Source: Pseudopithomyces maydicus (Eukaryota; Ascomycota; Dothideomycetes; Pleosporales; Didymosphaeriaceae). From it: a stretch of DNA of 64,000 nucleotides. A program made the position numbers and the translations under genes. Location: assembly GCA_026873275.1 (NCBI GenBank), contig JANTUC010000010.1:62001-126000 (forward strand), given 5' to 3'. The notes under the pieces are model-generated. The model worked only from the letters and a program-made list of their open reading frames with translations. It was not told the DNA's origin and did not search any database. Positions 12,543 to 25,489 of this stretch are shown in pieces. Positions within the stretch are counted from its first letter, which is position 1; every line of letters starts with the position of its first letter.

Positions 12543-13979
12543 CTACTCCTCATCTTCATCATCATCAATGACCACCCGTCTCTTCTTAGACGGCGCCCGC
12601 ACATCCTCGTCATCATCATCGTCCCCACCCCTACTCCGCTTCGGACTCTGTGTATCCCTAGCACCGCGATTTCTCCCCTCCTCGATAATGCCGTCGTCCT
12701 CATCCTCGTCATCATCCACAACCTCCTCTTCCTCGTCACTGTTCGCGATAAAGTCGTCAGAGTCATCGTATTCATCCTCCTTATTACCGCGTCTAGCATA
12801 TGCTTCGTCCTCATCCTCGTCACTGTAGTCCTGCTGTCCGCGGCGGGGAGCGCGTGGTTTCTTAGCTCCGCCTCTCCTCCGGCCTTCGCCTCCCTCGAGC
12901 ATATCGACGTCGAGGCCGTAGCCACCTCGGGGCCTACTGACCCGGGCGGTGCGCTCCTGCTCTTTCTGTGCGTGCCGGTCTCGGGCGCGCTGCTGCTTCA
13001 AGCGCTCCTTGTACTGCACCTCCTCTCGTTGGCGACGGAGCTCGGGATCTTCGCTGACATCGATGAAGGAAATGGCCTGGTTCGCGTCATCGCGACCGCG
13101 GGATGCGGCAGCCGCCAGGTCGTTCTGGAGTTTTTCCAAAGCCACGTCCTTGGTGTTTGAGGTTGCCGCTACGGTAAGGTAGGACGTGAGCTTGTTGGTC
13201 ACGCGCAGGACGTTCGGTCCTTCGCAAGGGGCCACCAGGTAGGTATAGCTCTCCTTGTTCTGGTCGTCTTTCCGCCTGCCCTTGATCATGGTGGGTGTAG
13301 GGACGACAGGGTTGGCCTGGGGCGGCGCGAGCATCTGAGCGTTGATCTCGTACTGGTTGGCCGGGTCATTGGCATGCTGTATCGTCAGAGAGCCGTCTGA
13401 CCACCGCAGTATGCGTGCATTGGACTGCAATTTGGAGGGATCGGAGGGTGAGTGCCGCCATCGGATCGTGGTCATGGCAGTGTTGAAGGCGGAGAAATGG
13501 TCTGAGGCGGGCTTGTTCGAGTGGTGGTCTGTCGTCGGCGGCTGGAACGTCTTGTGCGAGAAGGCGGTCGGGTCGAGGGACATGAAGACGGGGATCTTGA
13601 GCAGGTAGAGCTCGCCGTCGCTGGGCTCGGGCACAGGATGACGCGCGATCTCGGCGTCCTCGAAGGTGAAGTTCTGGTGCTGGGTCTCGACGTCGGGCGT
13701 GTCCCTTAAGGCGCGGTCGTTGCGATCTTCATCGTCGCCCGAATCGAGGTCTTCATCATCGAGCTTCCGCTGTCTACTAGGGTGTCAGCAATGCGCCGAA
13801 AGCTGCTGAACGTGAGCCATTTACTCCGGCTGGTCGTCTGCGTCGTCATCGCCAAAGAGGTCGCCGTCCAGATCGTCGTCGTCGAGGACGCCCGCAGGCG
13901 TGCCGGCCTCGTCCTCGTCGGCGACGGGAGCATTGTCGGGGAACTCGTCCTCAGAAAGCGCGTTCGAGTGGTCGCTCAT
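12543..13979 (-). CDS. leo1: RNA polymerase II-associated Paf1 complex subunit Leo1
   Basis: Nuclear subunit of the Paf1 elongation complex, which couples RNA polymerase II transcription to histone modification. Two exons (13979..13825 and 13776..12543, intron 48 bp) give 462 residues. The N-terminus is acidic (MSDHSNALSEDEFPDN; DDDDLDGDLFGDDDADD). The Leo1 core begins at about residue 85: EPSDGELYLLKIPVF, followed by a segment with ILRWSDGSLTIQ and NKLTSYLTVAATS. The C-terminal third is a highly charged alternating acidic/basic tail with KKRRVVIDDDEDEE at the end, as in other Leo1 proteins. The frame is intact. It is transcribed divergently from MOB2 across about 410 bp. Confidence 0.9.
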
Positions 13980-14389
13980 GGTCGCGTCGCCCCGTCAAAG
14001 GCACCGGGCGGAGCAATGGTTCCGGGGAGATGGGCAGTAAGCAGGCAGTAGATAGGCAGGGAAGGCGCGAGGGCGGGTCGAGCGCGTGAGGCAGCGGCGA
14101 TGTGATGCGCGGCTTCCAATTGTCGAGAAAGTAAAGTTCGCCCAGCAGTTGCGACGCAGTGTGCACCTGCCACCGGCGGCGAGCTTCGGCGCTATTCTGG
14201 ATTCGGACAGCGCGAATCCACCCTGGCCGCTGCCGTGTCGAGAAGGGGGCCTCGGTGCTGTCTATTCGAGGCGTATCATCCAACATCCAACCCTCTGCTC
14301 CTCTCTACAAAAGACTGTCTGCGCCGCCGGGATAACTGCACTCACTTTACACACCCCTCCCCGCCGCTGCACCACCGCCGCAGCCCATC
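13980..14389. promoter_or_regulatory. divergent LEO1/MOB2 promoter region
   Basis: About 410 bp between the start codons of two divergent conserved genes. It contains pyrimidine-rich tracts (CTCACTTTACACACCCC near 14340) just upstream of the MOB2 start. No specific factor site is claimed. Confidence 0.5.
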
Positions 14390-15864
14390 ATGGCGTCCTT
14401 TTTTTCCAGCGTGTGAGTGCTTGGCATGAGCTCCCCAATTGCTTTACCGCAATCTGTCTACGTGCCCCAGACCCCTCAGTCGCTCTCTGTTTCACCGTCT
14501 GCCTGCCTCGTGTCTCGCCTGATTGTGTCTCCTCAAAGCCTCACTAGTCGTCACCTGCCTCGCCTGCCTGACCCCTCCACATTAACACCCTCCCCCTCCA
14601 AACTTGCTCCCTACCGTCCTATTCTGACCCTCTATCAGACGCCAAGGCCTGGCCGGACGCTCCAACAAGAGCAACAACCAGCAAGGAAAAGGTGGAAACG
14701 GTACGCCCTCACCAACTACCAGTGGGCCGTATTCGCCGTCTGCGGCCCCAGGACAACAAACGCCAAACCTCCCGCCCATGCCCCATTCCCCCGCACTATC
14801 CTCCAACATGTCCCTTGAGAGCCAGCCCGCCCAGGAGGGCTCCGCGTCCGGATCCCGCAGACCGCCCTTCTTTTTCCGCGATGAGTACTCGAATTTGATC
14901 GTCAGAGGCAACTTCATGACGCTGGCCGCCAAGCCCAACCTCGTTGAGGAGGGGAGTGGCTCGCTCACCAAGGTACGTAGCACCCGGGACGTAGCTTCGC
15001 ACATGTCTGATACCACTCAAGCTCCCAATTGAGCTTCACTGGGAGCTCAGACATAGCTGCTACTTCTACTACAGCTTACTTCCCCCGCGATCCGATATGC
15101 TAACACGCGCCCGCACCTAGTCGTCGAACAATACCGCCTGCTCGAGCAAATGATCAACATCATCAAGGTGCCCGACGAGCGCACCGGCAAGCCTAGCTGC
15201 AACCCAGGTTCGTCCCCCTCGCTCTCCCTCCCACACACCCCTTGGCTAACCATCTCACCCCAGAGGTCTGCCCCACCATGTCCGCCTCAGGCCACACCTA
15301 CACCTGGCTCGACAACAACAAGAAACCCATCAAGATCCCCGCCATCCAATACATCAACCTGGTCCAGAAATGGATCTCAGGAAAGATCACCGACCCCTCC
15401 ATCTTCCCCACCGACACGTCGGCCAACTCGTCGTCCTACGCCTCGGGCAGCCTCACCCCCAGCGGGACACCCACGCCCTGGGCCCCACGACGCTCAGCGC
15501 GCCGCTGGGCCAGCTCGCAGGCCGAGACTGGCTCGGCAAGAGCAGCGGATTCCCCGAGACGTTCGAGTCGGACATCAAGAGCATATACCGGCAGATGATG
15601 CGGTGCTACGCGCACATCTACCACGGCCACTGGCTGGATCCCTTCTGGCACGCGGGCGCGTACAAGGAACTGAACACGTGCTTTGTGCACTTTGTCAACG
15701 TGGGCAAGCTGTTCAATCTGATCACCGACAAGGAGATCGAGCCCATGCAGCCGCTGGTTGATCTGTGGCTGGGCAAGGGCCTGCTGCCTGCTGCGCCGGC
15801 GGGGCAGAAGGAGCCGGCGACAGGACAGGCGGCGTCGTCGGGCCCGCAGGGGGTAGCTGTGTAG
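14390..15864 (+). CDS. mob2: MOB2-type NDR/LATS kinase activator (two frame breaks)
   Basis: MOB-family coactivator of an NDR-type (Cbk1/Orb6/COT-1) kinase in polarity and morphogenesis signalling. Four exons are proposed: 14390..14412, 14639..14972, 15121..15207 and 15264..15864. Exon 1 gives MASFFSSV. Exon 2 holds a serine/proline-rich linker and then RRPPFFFRDEYSNLIVRGNF, the MOB2 N-terminal motif. Exon 3 has VVEQYRLLEQMINIIK. Exon 4 has CPTMSASG, TYTWLDNNKKPIKIPA, YRQMMRCYAHIYHGHW and HFVNVGKLFNLI, the conserved MOB core with its zinc-binding Cys/His positions. Two frame breaks occur. Before the exon 2 donor the expected EWLAHQ is out of frame by one, explained by a lost G in 14951-14954. 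In exon 4 a lost C at about 15476-15478 (or in the C5 at 15456-15460) separates the serine-rich insert from LSAPLGQLAGRDWLG. Splice phases support the corrected frame. Confidence 0.87.
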
Positions 15865-16636
15865 AGTAGGTGGATTGGATTGGGGGGGGGATGAGTAGCG
15901 GGAGCGAAGAATGGGCGGTTCGGCCCGATGCGTTCGAGAGGACGCACGCACGCACGTACGCACGCACGTACGTCGGCGATTTGCTAGCATGGATGGAGTG
16001 AGTGGGCGTTATTTTGGGGTTCCCGCTTGGATTCTCTGCATACGGCATGCATGATGTAGAAAAACTTATATGCTCGCACTCAGCGTTATCCGTCTCACGT
16101 CATCATGGTCACATATGCGTATATATGCACTCTGCATGTGCTCTCCATCCGTTCACGTACATCATATTTTTCGTTCTTAGCAAAAACAAACGGCTCAAAT
16201 TGGATAGTAGACAGACCGACACTGCAGACTAGACTAGCGTAAAGGATAACATAGCCCTACCCCTAGATATACCCCCTCGATCATTGGTCCAAAGCCCACC
16301 AAAGCAATCCGTGACATACATATAGTGGTGTAGCTAGCGATCATGGGCAGCAGGCAGTTCACAAAAACAAACGCCACCCAATTCGGGATGTATAAAGGAA
16401 ACATGACCTGTCCAAGCCAGGCCGCTCCACCATCCGAGATTCGAAAGAACACCCAAAGCACAGACACATTTCTAGCAGGTTCCGGGTTCGTTAAGGGGAG
16501 TAAGAGGAGGGTGCGGGAGAGTGAGTGGGTAAAAGCGGGGGTCAAAGTATGAGTGTCTGGGCAAGCAGATGGGTTATGGCTGGCTGGCAGACCTTGTCGG
16601 GCGACGGGCGGCGGTCGGAGTGAGGAAGGGTGGGAT
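15865..16636. other. convergent intergenic region with ACGC/ACGT microsatellite
   Basis: Holds the 3' flanks of MOB2 and ARF1. A short (ACGC/ACGT)n microsatellite occupies about 15941-15972. A minus-strand frame of about 100 codons with hydrophobic stretches (16234-16545) has no supporting features and is not called. Confidence 0.5.
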
Positions 16637-18680
<2,044 letters not shown>

Positions 18681-19557
18681 CTACTGCTTTCCCCAGGTGA
18701 TCTCCGTTGATGGAGGACCAAGCTCAATGCTGTCCGGGGGAGTCTGGCTCCTCTTTCCCCATCCAATCGATGTGTCTGGTGGGCCCAGTCCGAAGGTAGG
18801 AGGAGTCGTATCGCGCTTCTCTTTGCTCCATCCGATCGATGTATCCGGTGGGCCCAGACCAAACGTGGGAGGAGTCGTATCACGCTTCTCCTTGCTCCAT
18901 CCGATCTCCGTGTCTGGCGGTCCCAACCCGAAAGTAGGGGAGTCGTATCGCGCTTCTCCTTGCTCCATCCGATCTCCGTGTCTGGCGGTCCGAGGCCAAA
19001 CGTGGGAGGAGTCGTGTCACGCTTCTCCTTGCCCCACGTGACGACTGTCGAAGGGGGCCGAGCTCGATGCTATCATCCGGCTTCGTTGAGTCTCTCTTTC
19101 CCCACCCGACGTGGGAGGAGGGCGGGCCGAGCTGGATGTCATCTGGTGGGAGAGTGGTGTCGCGCCTTTCCTTGTCCCATGTCACGATCGTGGTAGGCTT
19201 GCCGAGCCAGAAGCTGTCCGTTGGGGTGGGCTTCGCGGGTTTCTTGGCTTCGGCATCACGCTTCTCTTTGCCCCAGGTGACGACGGTGGAAGGTGGGCCG
19301 AGTTCGATGGAATCATCTGGCCTTGTCGAGTCTCGCTTTCCCCATCCGACGTGGGATGAGGGTGGGCCGAGAGAGATGTCGTTTGGTGGAGTGCTGCCGA
19401 CAGTGCCTTGTACCTGCTTGATATAAGTATTGTGACGAGAATTGATATATGATATGCACTGAGGGGTACATACCTGTGGCGGCTGCGCGACGGGCAGGCC
19501 GCTCACATTAGCGAACAGAGCGCCAGCGGCAATGACCGAGACCAGTCTGTACTGCAT
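18681..19557 (-). CDS. Secreted kexin-processed repeat-peptide precursor (KEP-like; two frame breaks)
   Basis: Secretory-pathway precursor of unknown function. Residues 1-20 (MQYRLVSVIAAGALFANVSG) form a signal peptide. A short intron (donor at 19473, acceptor at about 19417) follows PVAQPPQ. The rest is about ten tandem units of 20-32 residues, nearly all ending in a dibasic kexin site (KR, once RR). Each unit has a core LGPP-x-(S/T)-x-(V/I)-x-W-(G/S/D)-K; unit 3 has LGKP instead. Three unit types are visible: SSHVGWGKR (units 1 and 4), IELGPPST..TWGK (2, 5 and 10) and TFGLGPPDT(E/S)IGW (6 to 9). The frame is broken twice, in the G5 run at 19053-19057 and the G4 run at 18937-18940 (C runs on the coding strand). 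A single lost C at each site explains the breaks, because the repeat phase resumes perfectly. The units lack the WC..GQ..CW signature of known alpha-type pheromones and the Tyr-containing cores of ustiloxin-type peptides. No peptide-modifying enzyme gene was recognised nearby. Confidence 0.8.
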
Positions 19558-22145
19558 GATGCCCTAGATGAGCTTCAATATCCAAAGTGGATACTAGTAT
19601 TCGCGTAAAGTCTTGAGCAAGAAAAGCTGGGAAGTGTTAGGAGGACTTAAAGGTAGAGTAGGCAGGATATGGCTCCGATCGATCCCAGGAGGTGACAGAG
19701 CACATATTCATATACGTCCCGCACTGAAGAGCCACGTTTGCCACCTCCTTCAGAAAAGGGTGGGCTATCCACATTCGGCCACTGTCACAGCGTGACGGTA
19801 GCTAGAGCGTACCGTATCGCTAATTTGGATAAAGCACGCCGCATCGCCCGTCATAGCCTTGCCCTTTTGCGCGAGAGACTAAACGACGGCCGCGAGAGCC
19901 AGACTGCATGGTACCAACGGCGACTGATAGGGCAGCAAATGTCAGTGAGACATTGGGTGCCCATGGTCGATATGACTGTCACAAAAGTACATGGGTGGCA
20001 CGGCGATCGTGTGGGGTGAGCGTCCATGGCGGTCTGCGCAGAAGGTGATCGAAGCAGGGATATAAAGTCCGCGATATTGCATTTCAATGGGCCAGGCCCA
20101 AGCTCTGGGCAACAAGTACTATGTTTGCGGCGCCCAGCATCTGTCGCTGGGAGTGCGACTGACTGAACGCAGGCTATAGATAGGGCCTTCATCCACGGTG
20201 ATAGAGCAATGTAGGATTTCATCTTGATGAGGATATCCAAATCGTATATAGCCTGCTCTTTTTGGACCTTGTTAAGGGCCTCGACGGGTCGACGCACGGC
20301 GAAACATTCTTTTACAGAAAAACGTCCGTATCTCTGGACTGATCCTGATTACAGCGTAGGAGTCCAGGCCATCGACTGACCTTGTGCCCTCCGAGACACC
20401 CGGTATGGCCGATGCACTCCAGTTGGGGAGCAAGGTTTCGATAGCCCGCAACGGCTTTGCATGTACTTTATCTTCGCTGCGATACGAACTTCATTTGCGC
20501 AGGTACTATTTCTAGTACCTCTGATCGGGAGGCAGGTCTTAGCGAGAGGTTAATTGAGTGGTTATGGACTTGGAAGGAACAGAATTGAGCCAGACAGAAT
20601 AGCAGGCCTGAAGATGATTGGAAGTACAGATGAAGGCTAATTATAGCGTACGAAGGAATTAAACGAAGCTGAGAAGAATTCAGGCCGAAACGCTACAGGC
20701 AAAATCTACTCACCTTGCTTGCCAGAGGAAAGTGCAAACTCGTTACCAGGTCACAAGTCTGCGACGCCGCTTGAATTGGGGGTGATGTGGCAAGTTGATA
20801 CGAGCTGCGTTGTTTTCCGAGGTCTGACTTGGTGATACAGAGAGATGATGATTGCAGGGTTGTAGGCCGCGAAGCGAGAAATGTAGATTGCGGTTAATTT
20901 GAATAGACTGCAGTGCCAGAGCTTGGCGACGCCGCAGTTAGCTCGCAGGAAGCGACCACCGGAAGGGAGAAGTCGAGTAATATCGAACGTTGTCCAGTGG
21001 CCTGGACGAAGCTCTTCGGATCAATGGCAGCCTTGGCGTGTTGAGGGAGAGAGACTGTGGATTCCTGTCACCAACTCACTTTTTGGCATCTTCAGAACGT
21101 AAAAGCGTTGATTTTTCCTGTCAAAGAATTTGCTGTATGTGTTATGAGTCGTACATAAAGGTGATGAAGACGGGCGTAATCCGGTTCGCGATCGCACGAA
21201 AAGGATCTGAAGAGTCTAGGAGTTGGTGCCATAGCGCAATCATGCGGCCAGAAGAAATGTGACACGCAAGGAAGAACCACAGCGTGCTTCATCCTGTCCA
21301 ACGTTCATGGAGTTAGCATCCGCTGAACGTTAAATCGGCGCGGATCGAAACGGCAGGTGTTGACCACATGCTTGCTTCCGAAGCCGAGATCTAAGATACT
21401 AAGTGGCAAAGGGTGTCGTGAAGTTTGGTACAGTTCATGCGTATGGCGTCGCATGTGACCTATGATGTCGCTCTGTCATGGAAGGCTGATAGCACTACGG
21501 CACAGTGTCGTTGGGCGCTGCTATGACGTCCGGTCAGCTCGACTGGTGTTGGGCCAGTTTGTCGAGCCCGAAGACGAGAACTGGATCGCCGTCATCAGGA
21601 TCATCAGCTGCCATTATTGGGCTTATATGGATTGAGAAGGTGGTGCCCTTGTGACTGGGAGAAGGCATACGCCACAAGCAATGTCGAGCCATAGCCCATC
21701 CAGGATCGTGCTATGGACAGGACGAGTGAGGGGACGACGAGATAGCCGAAAGCAATGAAGACATTGTATCGAAGTCATAGTGCATAATAGGCAGTTCTTT
21801 CGGTGTTGAAACTGAATCCGATCGTAGCAAGGCAGGTGTGCTCTAGTCGGCTTGTTGATGGTGTAGCTAAAACTGCTCCACCAAGCTGTTCGTGATTTAA
21901 TGAGTGAATATCCTTTTAAGTATCCGAAAGAGATGACTTGCAGTCACACACTGTTGTTATGGAATGCAGGTGGTGCTTGTAAACGTTGATGGCGGGAATA
22001 GGGCAAGCGTCATGGGATGCACTTTCCGCTCCGCCCTCCGCTCCGCCGGTCTACCAAGCTTTTGCTTAGTCATCCAAATTTTCCATCAGACCACGCGACG
22101 CGACGACACCTCTGCATCTCCAGACGAGCTTGAACCGAAGCCATT
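19558..22145. other. 2.6-kb gene-poor region
   Basis: Holds the promoter of the peptide-repeat precursor (a TATA-like TATATGAATA on the minus strand near 19,705) and that of the PPR gene. Frames of 60-150 codons occur on both strands, but none has a domain, a signal peptide or consistent splice joins. Confidence 0.5.
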
Positions 22146-24230
22146 GTGGCCCGTCTATCGTCCACGATTCGCCAATTGACGCCTTCCCCGCCGGGCAGAG
22201 CTCTCGCGCTCGCGATAGCCACGCGTACGTCCTTCGGAAGCGCCCTCAGCAAGAAGCATGTCCCGGTAGCAATGGTGGCTCGCTGGTCCCGGGCACTTCG
22301 CAACCCGGGCTCCTGCAAATGCATCTCCTGTCTCGCGAACCCGCCCGCTGGGTCCAGATGTGCAGGCGCCCTTGGCCTCAGAGGATTCCAGACGTCGGCC
22401 TTCACATACACAGCTGCTTTTCCGACAGGGTTTGCGGTCGATACACCGGCGAAGAAGCGGAATAAGCAATGGGATACGCCGTTCGATCCTTTCTGCGAGA
22501 CAGCACGGGCAATTGAGAAATTGAGTAATCCGCAGCCGTCGGCAGAGGAGCATGGGACAAACAAGCGGGGCGCCGCGAGCCAACCGCTCCAGGAAGCGGA
22601 CTGGGATGCTGTTTCCAGAGTCATCGCAATGGAGTTGGATGACGACCCTGTGTTGGAGCAGCGCCAGACCGAATCAGACAAGCTCGCCATTCCTGAAGTT
22701 CTATGGGATTTGCTGTCTATAGACGCCCGCGGCCCTTCGTTACTTGACTGGCCTTCCAGCACCGGTCTCAATCCCGGCAAGAAATATAATTTGCCTCCCC
22801 AATCACTATGGGCTTTAGAAACTGCGCGTCTAAAGGCCAAGCGGAACAGGCAGACTCCGAAAAAGCTGGCTATACAGGAGCTCTCGGTCTGTCTGATGGT
22901 CCATCGCCTGCTCGCTGAATCCAAGGCACACATGGCTTCCGACGACGCCTTTGTCTCGCTCTCGCCGCATATTCGTAGCGTGGCACTCTTCACTCCGGAA
23001 GAGGTGGGAACTTCTATACGACGAATCCGCGCGAACATAACCGCTTTGGAAACTACGCCGCATGAAGATTGGCCTGAAGACCCCATGACGCTCCGGATAG
23101 GTACGAAGTTCGACGCGGAGCCCGACTACGTCCAGGATGAGGACGGCGACTTCCACCACATTGCGTCGCAGCTCAATGTGGCCATCAAAGCTCTCTTCAC
23201 CGAGTACCACTTCAAGCGAGAATCCCCCGAGGGCATGGCCCTGGCCACCGCGAAATTATGTCACAACCTCCTCGTTTCCTCTGCAGCGCCCAACCTGGAA
23301 ACATTTAATATCCTCCTTACCGGATTCCAGAAATGGGAGTGCCCCAGCCTCACCGATATCGTCATCGAGGCCCTGGACAACTGCAAAGTGCGCCCCAACG
23401 AAATTACGTGCGCCGCCATCCTCGAACACTACACCGACACGCAACGCCCCGACGACTTCAGCCACTTCGTTGCCAAAATGCGGGGCGCAGGCTCCGCGCT
23501 GATGCTCGCCCGGCCCACCGTCAACGTCAATGCCGCGAGCCAAGGCCGCCTCGTACGCACCAGCGAGAAGAAGGTCCTCCAAAAGGTATACCCCACGCCA
23601 CTCGTGTTCGACGCCCTGATGCGCGGCGTTTTCGCCTTCGCCGGTTTCGACCGCGCCATGGACATATACTACGAGATGAAGGCGGACGGGTGGGGTCTCG
23701 ACGCGCGGGCGCTCTCACGCCTGCTCGACGATTGCATGCATCGCGGGGATTGGGCGGGTGGGCTTGCCGTGTGGGAGGAGATTGCCAGTATACAAGGGCA
23801 CATCAGACAGGGGATGTTGACCAAGGTGTATGGACAGTTTCTGGCGCTGTGCTCGATTGCGCAGAAGCCTGTGGCGTTTAATACCGTGTTGGCGGATGTG
23901 TCGAAGCGGAAGTACAATCGGAAGGGCGTGCTGAATGAGTGGAGGGCGAATTTGTCGGCGGTGAAGAGAGGGCGGGGGCACCCTGCGCCGGCGTGGACGG
24001 CGGATAACCTGTTAATAGCTGTGTCGGATTATATGAAGGATGATGGGGGCGATGCTGATGCCAAAACGGCAGAATTCTTCAAGGAACTGTATATAGAGGA
24101 GGAACAGAAGGCGGAGGCGGAAGCTGAAGCAGAGTCGAAGGACTCTGCTGGGGCGAGTTCGGATGCATGGGATGCGTGGCTAGAACACGAATTGGGTGAT
24201 ACCAAAGGGGTGAAGCCCCCAGATAGATAG
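22146..24230 (+). CDS. Mitochondrial pentatricopeptide-repeat protein
   Basis: Single-exon gene of 694 residues. The N-terminus is basic and Ser/Arg-rich with no acidic residue for the first 50 or more positions, consistent with a mitochondrial presequence. PPR-type helical repeats are visible in the C-terminal half, for example LETFNILLTGFQKWECPSL, IVIEALDNCKVRPNEIT, and LVFDALMRGVFAFAGFDRA followed by MDIYYEMKADGWGLDARALS. The protein ends with an acidic Glu/Ala-rich tail (EEEQKAEAEAEAESKD). Fungal proteins of this kind bind mitochondrial RNA and support its maturation or translation; the specific target cannot be told. The start at 22146 is the first ATG of a long uninterrupted frame. A 54-bp tandem repeat begins within about 10 bp of the stop codon. 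Confidence 0.8.
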   Translation: MARLSSTIRQLTPSPPGRALALAIATRTSFGSALSKKHVPVAMVARWSRALRNPGSCKCISCLANPPAGSRCAGALGLRGFQTSAFTYTAAFPTGFAVDTPAKKRNKQWDTPFDPFCETARAIEKLSNPQPSAEEHGTNKRGAASQPLQEADWDAVSRVIAMELDDDPVLEQRQTESDKLAIPEVLWDLLSIDARGPSLLDWPSSTGLNPGKKYNLPPQSLWALETARLKAKRNRQTPKKLAIQELSVCLMVHRLLAESKAHMASDDAFVSLSPHIRSVALFTPEEVGTSIRRIRANITALETTPHEDWPEDPMTLRIGTKFDAEPDYVQDEDGDFHHIASQLNVAIKALFTEYHFKRESPEGMALATAKLCHNLLVSSAAPNLETFNILLTGFQKWECPSLTDIVIEALDNCKVRPNEITCAAILEHYTDTQRPDDFSHFVAKMRGAGSALMLARPTVNVNAASQGRLVRTSEKKVLQKVYPTPLVFDALMRGVFAFAGFDRAMDIYYEMKADGWGLDARALSRLLDDCMHRGDWAGGLAVWEEIASIQGHIRQGMLTKVYGQFLALCSIAQKPVAFNTVLADVSKRKYNRKGVLNEWRANLSAVKRGRGHPAPAWTADNLLIAVSDYMKDDGGDADAKTAEFFKELYIEEEQKAEAEAEAESKDSAGASSDAWDAWLEHELGDTKGVKPPDR

Positions 24231-24238
24231 CAATTGTT

Positions 24239-24995
24239 CTTTTTCAATCATGTCGTCTCGACCGAGTTCATGCTAGTACATACCTCACGTGTCGTCTCAT
24301 CTTTCGCATCACTCCCTGAGTCCTTGCCTATGGATACTTCACGTTTCGTCCTATCTTTTGCATTGCTTCTCGAGTTCGTATCTATGCATATTCCTTATTT
24401 CGTCTGGTCTTTCGCATCACTCCTCAAGTTTTACTACGTATATATCTTTTACGTTTCGTCCTATCTTTCGCATTGCTTCTCGAGTCCATTCCTATGCATA
24501 TTCCCCATTTCGTCTGGTCGTTCGCATCACTCTTCAAGTCCTACTATGTACATATCTTTTACGTTTCGTCTGGTCTTTCGCATTGCTCCTCGAGTCCATT
24601 CCTATGCATATTTCCCATTCCGTCTTATGTTTCGCATCACTCTTTGAGTCCTACTACATATGCGTATCCTGTATTTCGTCTGGTCTTTCGCATCACTATT
24701 TAAGTCCTTACATGTATATATATCAGCTTTCGTCTTATCCTTTCCATCACGTCTCAAGTCCTTACCTGTATATATTTCCCGTTTCGTCTCTTCTTTTCCA
24801 CTACTCTTTGAGTCCTTAGTAATATGCATTTCACGTTTCGTCTTATCTTTTGTATCACATATTGAGTCCTAACCTGTGTATAATTCCTATTTCGTCTCAT
24901 TTTTCGCATCACCCCTTGAGTTCTCATAAATGAATTTTCACCTTTCGTCTCGTCTTTTCTACTAACCCTCGAGTCCACCCGCCCTTCCTTTCGTC
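24239..24995 (+). repeat. degenerate 54-bp tandem minisatellite
   Basis: About 13-14 diverged copies of a pyrimidine-rich unit with consensus features TTTCGTCT..TCTTTCGCATCACT and TGAGTCCTT followed by TATGCATAT. The CGTC landmark recurs at 24293, 24347, 24401, 24457, 24511, 24567, 24621, 24677, 24731, 24785, 24839, 24893 and 24946, so spacings alternate around 54-56 bp. Because the unit is a multiple of three, long spurious frames appear in all phases. It lies in the 3' flank of the PPR gene. Confidence 0.9.
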
Positions 24996-25039
24996 TCTAC
25001 ATAGTTCTACGTCCTTGAGTCCTACTCAAGTCATCCTTA

Positions 25040-25270
25040 GACTTACTACGAGTTCGGATATTAATCTCCCTACCAATTCGTCCTATCTATCCATCTTATC
25101 CGTCTATCCATCTATCCCGTTTATCTATTAATCTCCTTCGTCTATCCATCTTATCTGTTAATTTATTTTATTAATCTATCCATCTCATTTATACATTCAT
25201 CCAATCCAATCTATTTATCCCATCTATGTATCTATCCAATCCGCTCTATCCATCCCACCTCTCTCAATAC
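25040..25270 (+). repeat. TCTATCCA-type low-complexity tract
   Basis: Pyrimidine-rich degenerate repeats of TCTATCCATCT/TATCTATTAATC. It continues the repetitive 3' flank of the PPR gene. No coding potential. Confidence 0.75.
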
Positions 25271-25489
25271 TAATACTCCCCCGTCCTCCTTCAGACGCTA
25301 CTCTACACCTTCCCTCTTTCCCAGAACATCAGACGACGAGGGAATGCATTCCACAAATCCAAGAACCGTTAGCGCCTTGGCATAAATGAATATATATACC
25401 CGCACCTTTCTCCCAAACTTCCTTTTTCCTTTCTCTATACTCGATGACCAAGGCTCCAATGGCGGTCACTAAAAAAGACGAAGAGTATG

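Noticed and set aside
16234..16545. A 103-codon minus-strand frame with hydrophobic stretches
   Set aside because: It has no recognisable family, lies in the ARF1 3' flank, and is within the length expected by chance.
18681..19557. Known alpha-type mating pheromone precursor
   Set aside because: The kexin-repeat layout is similar, but the units have no cysteines and lack the W-C...G-Q...C-W core.
24289..24819. A 176-codon plus-strand frame rich in Ser/His/Tyr
   Set aside because: It is produced by the 54-bp tandem repeat, whose length is a multiple of three. Parallel frames exist in other phases and on the other strand.
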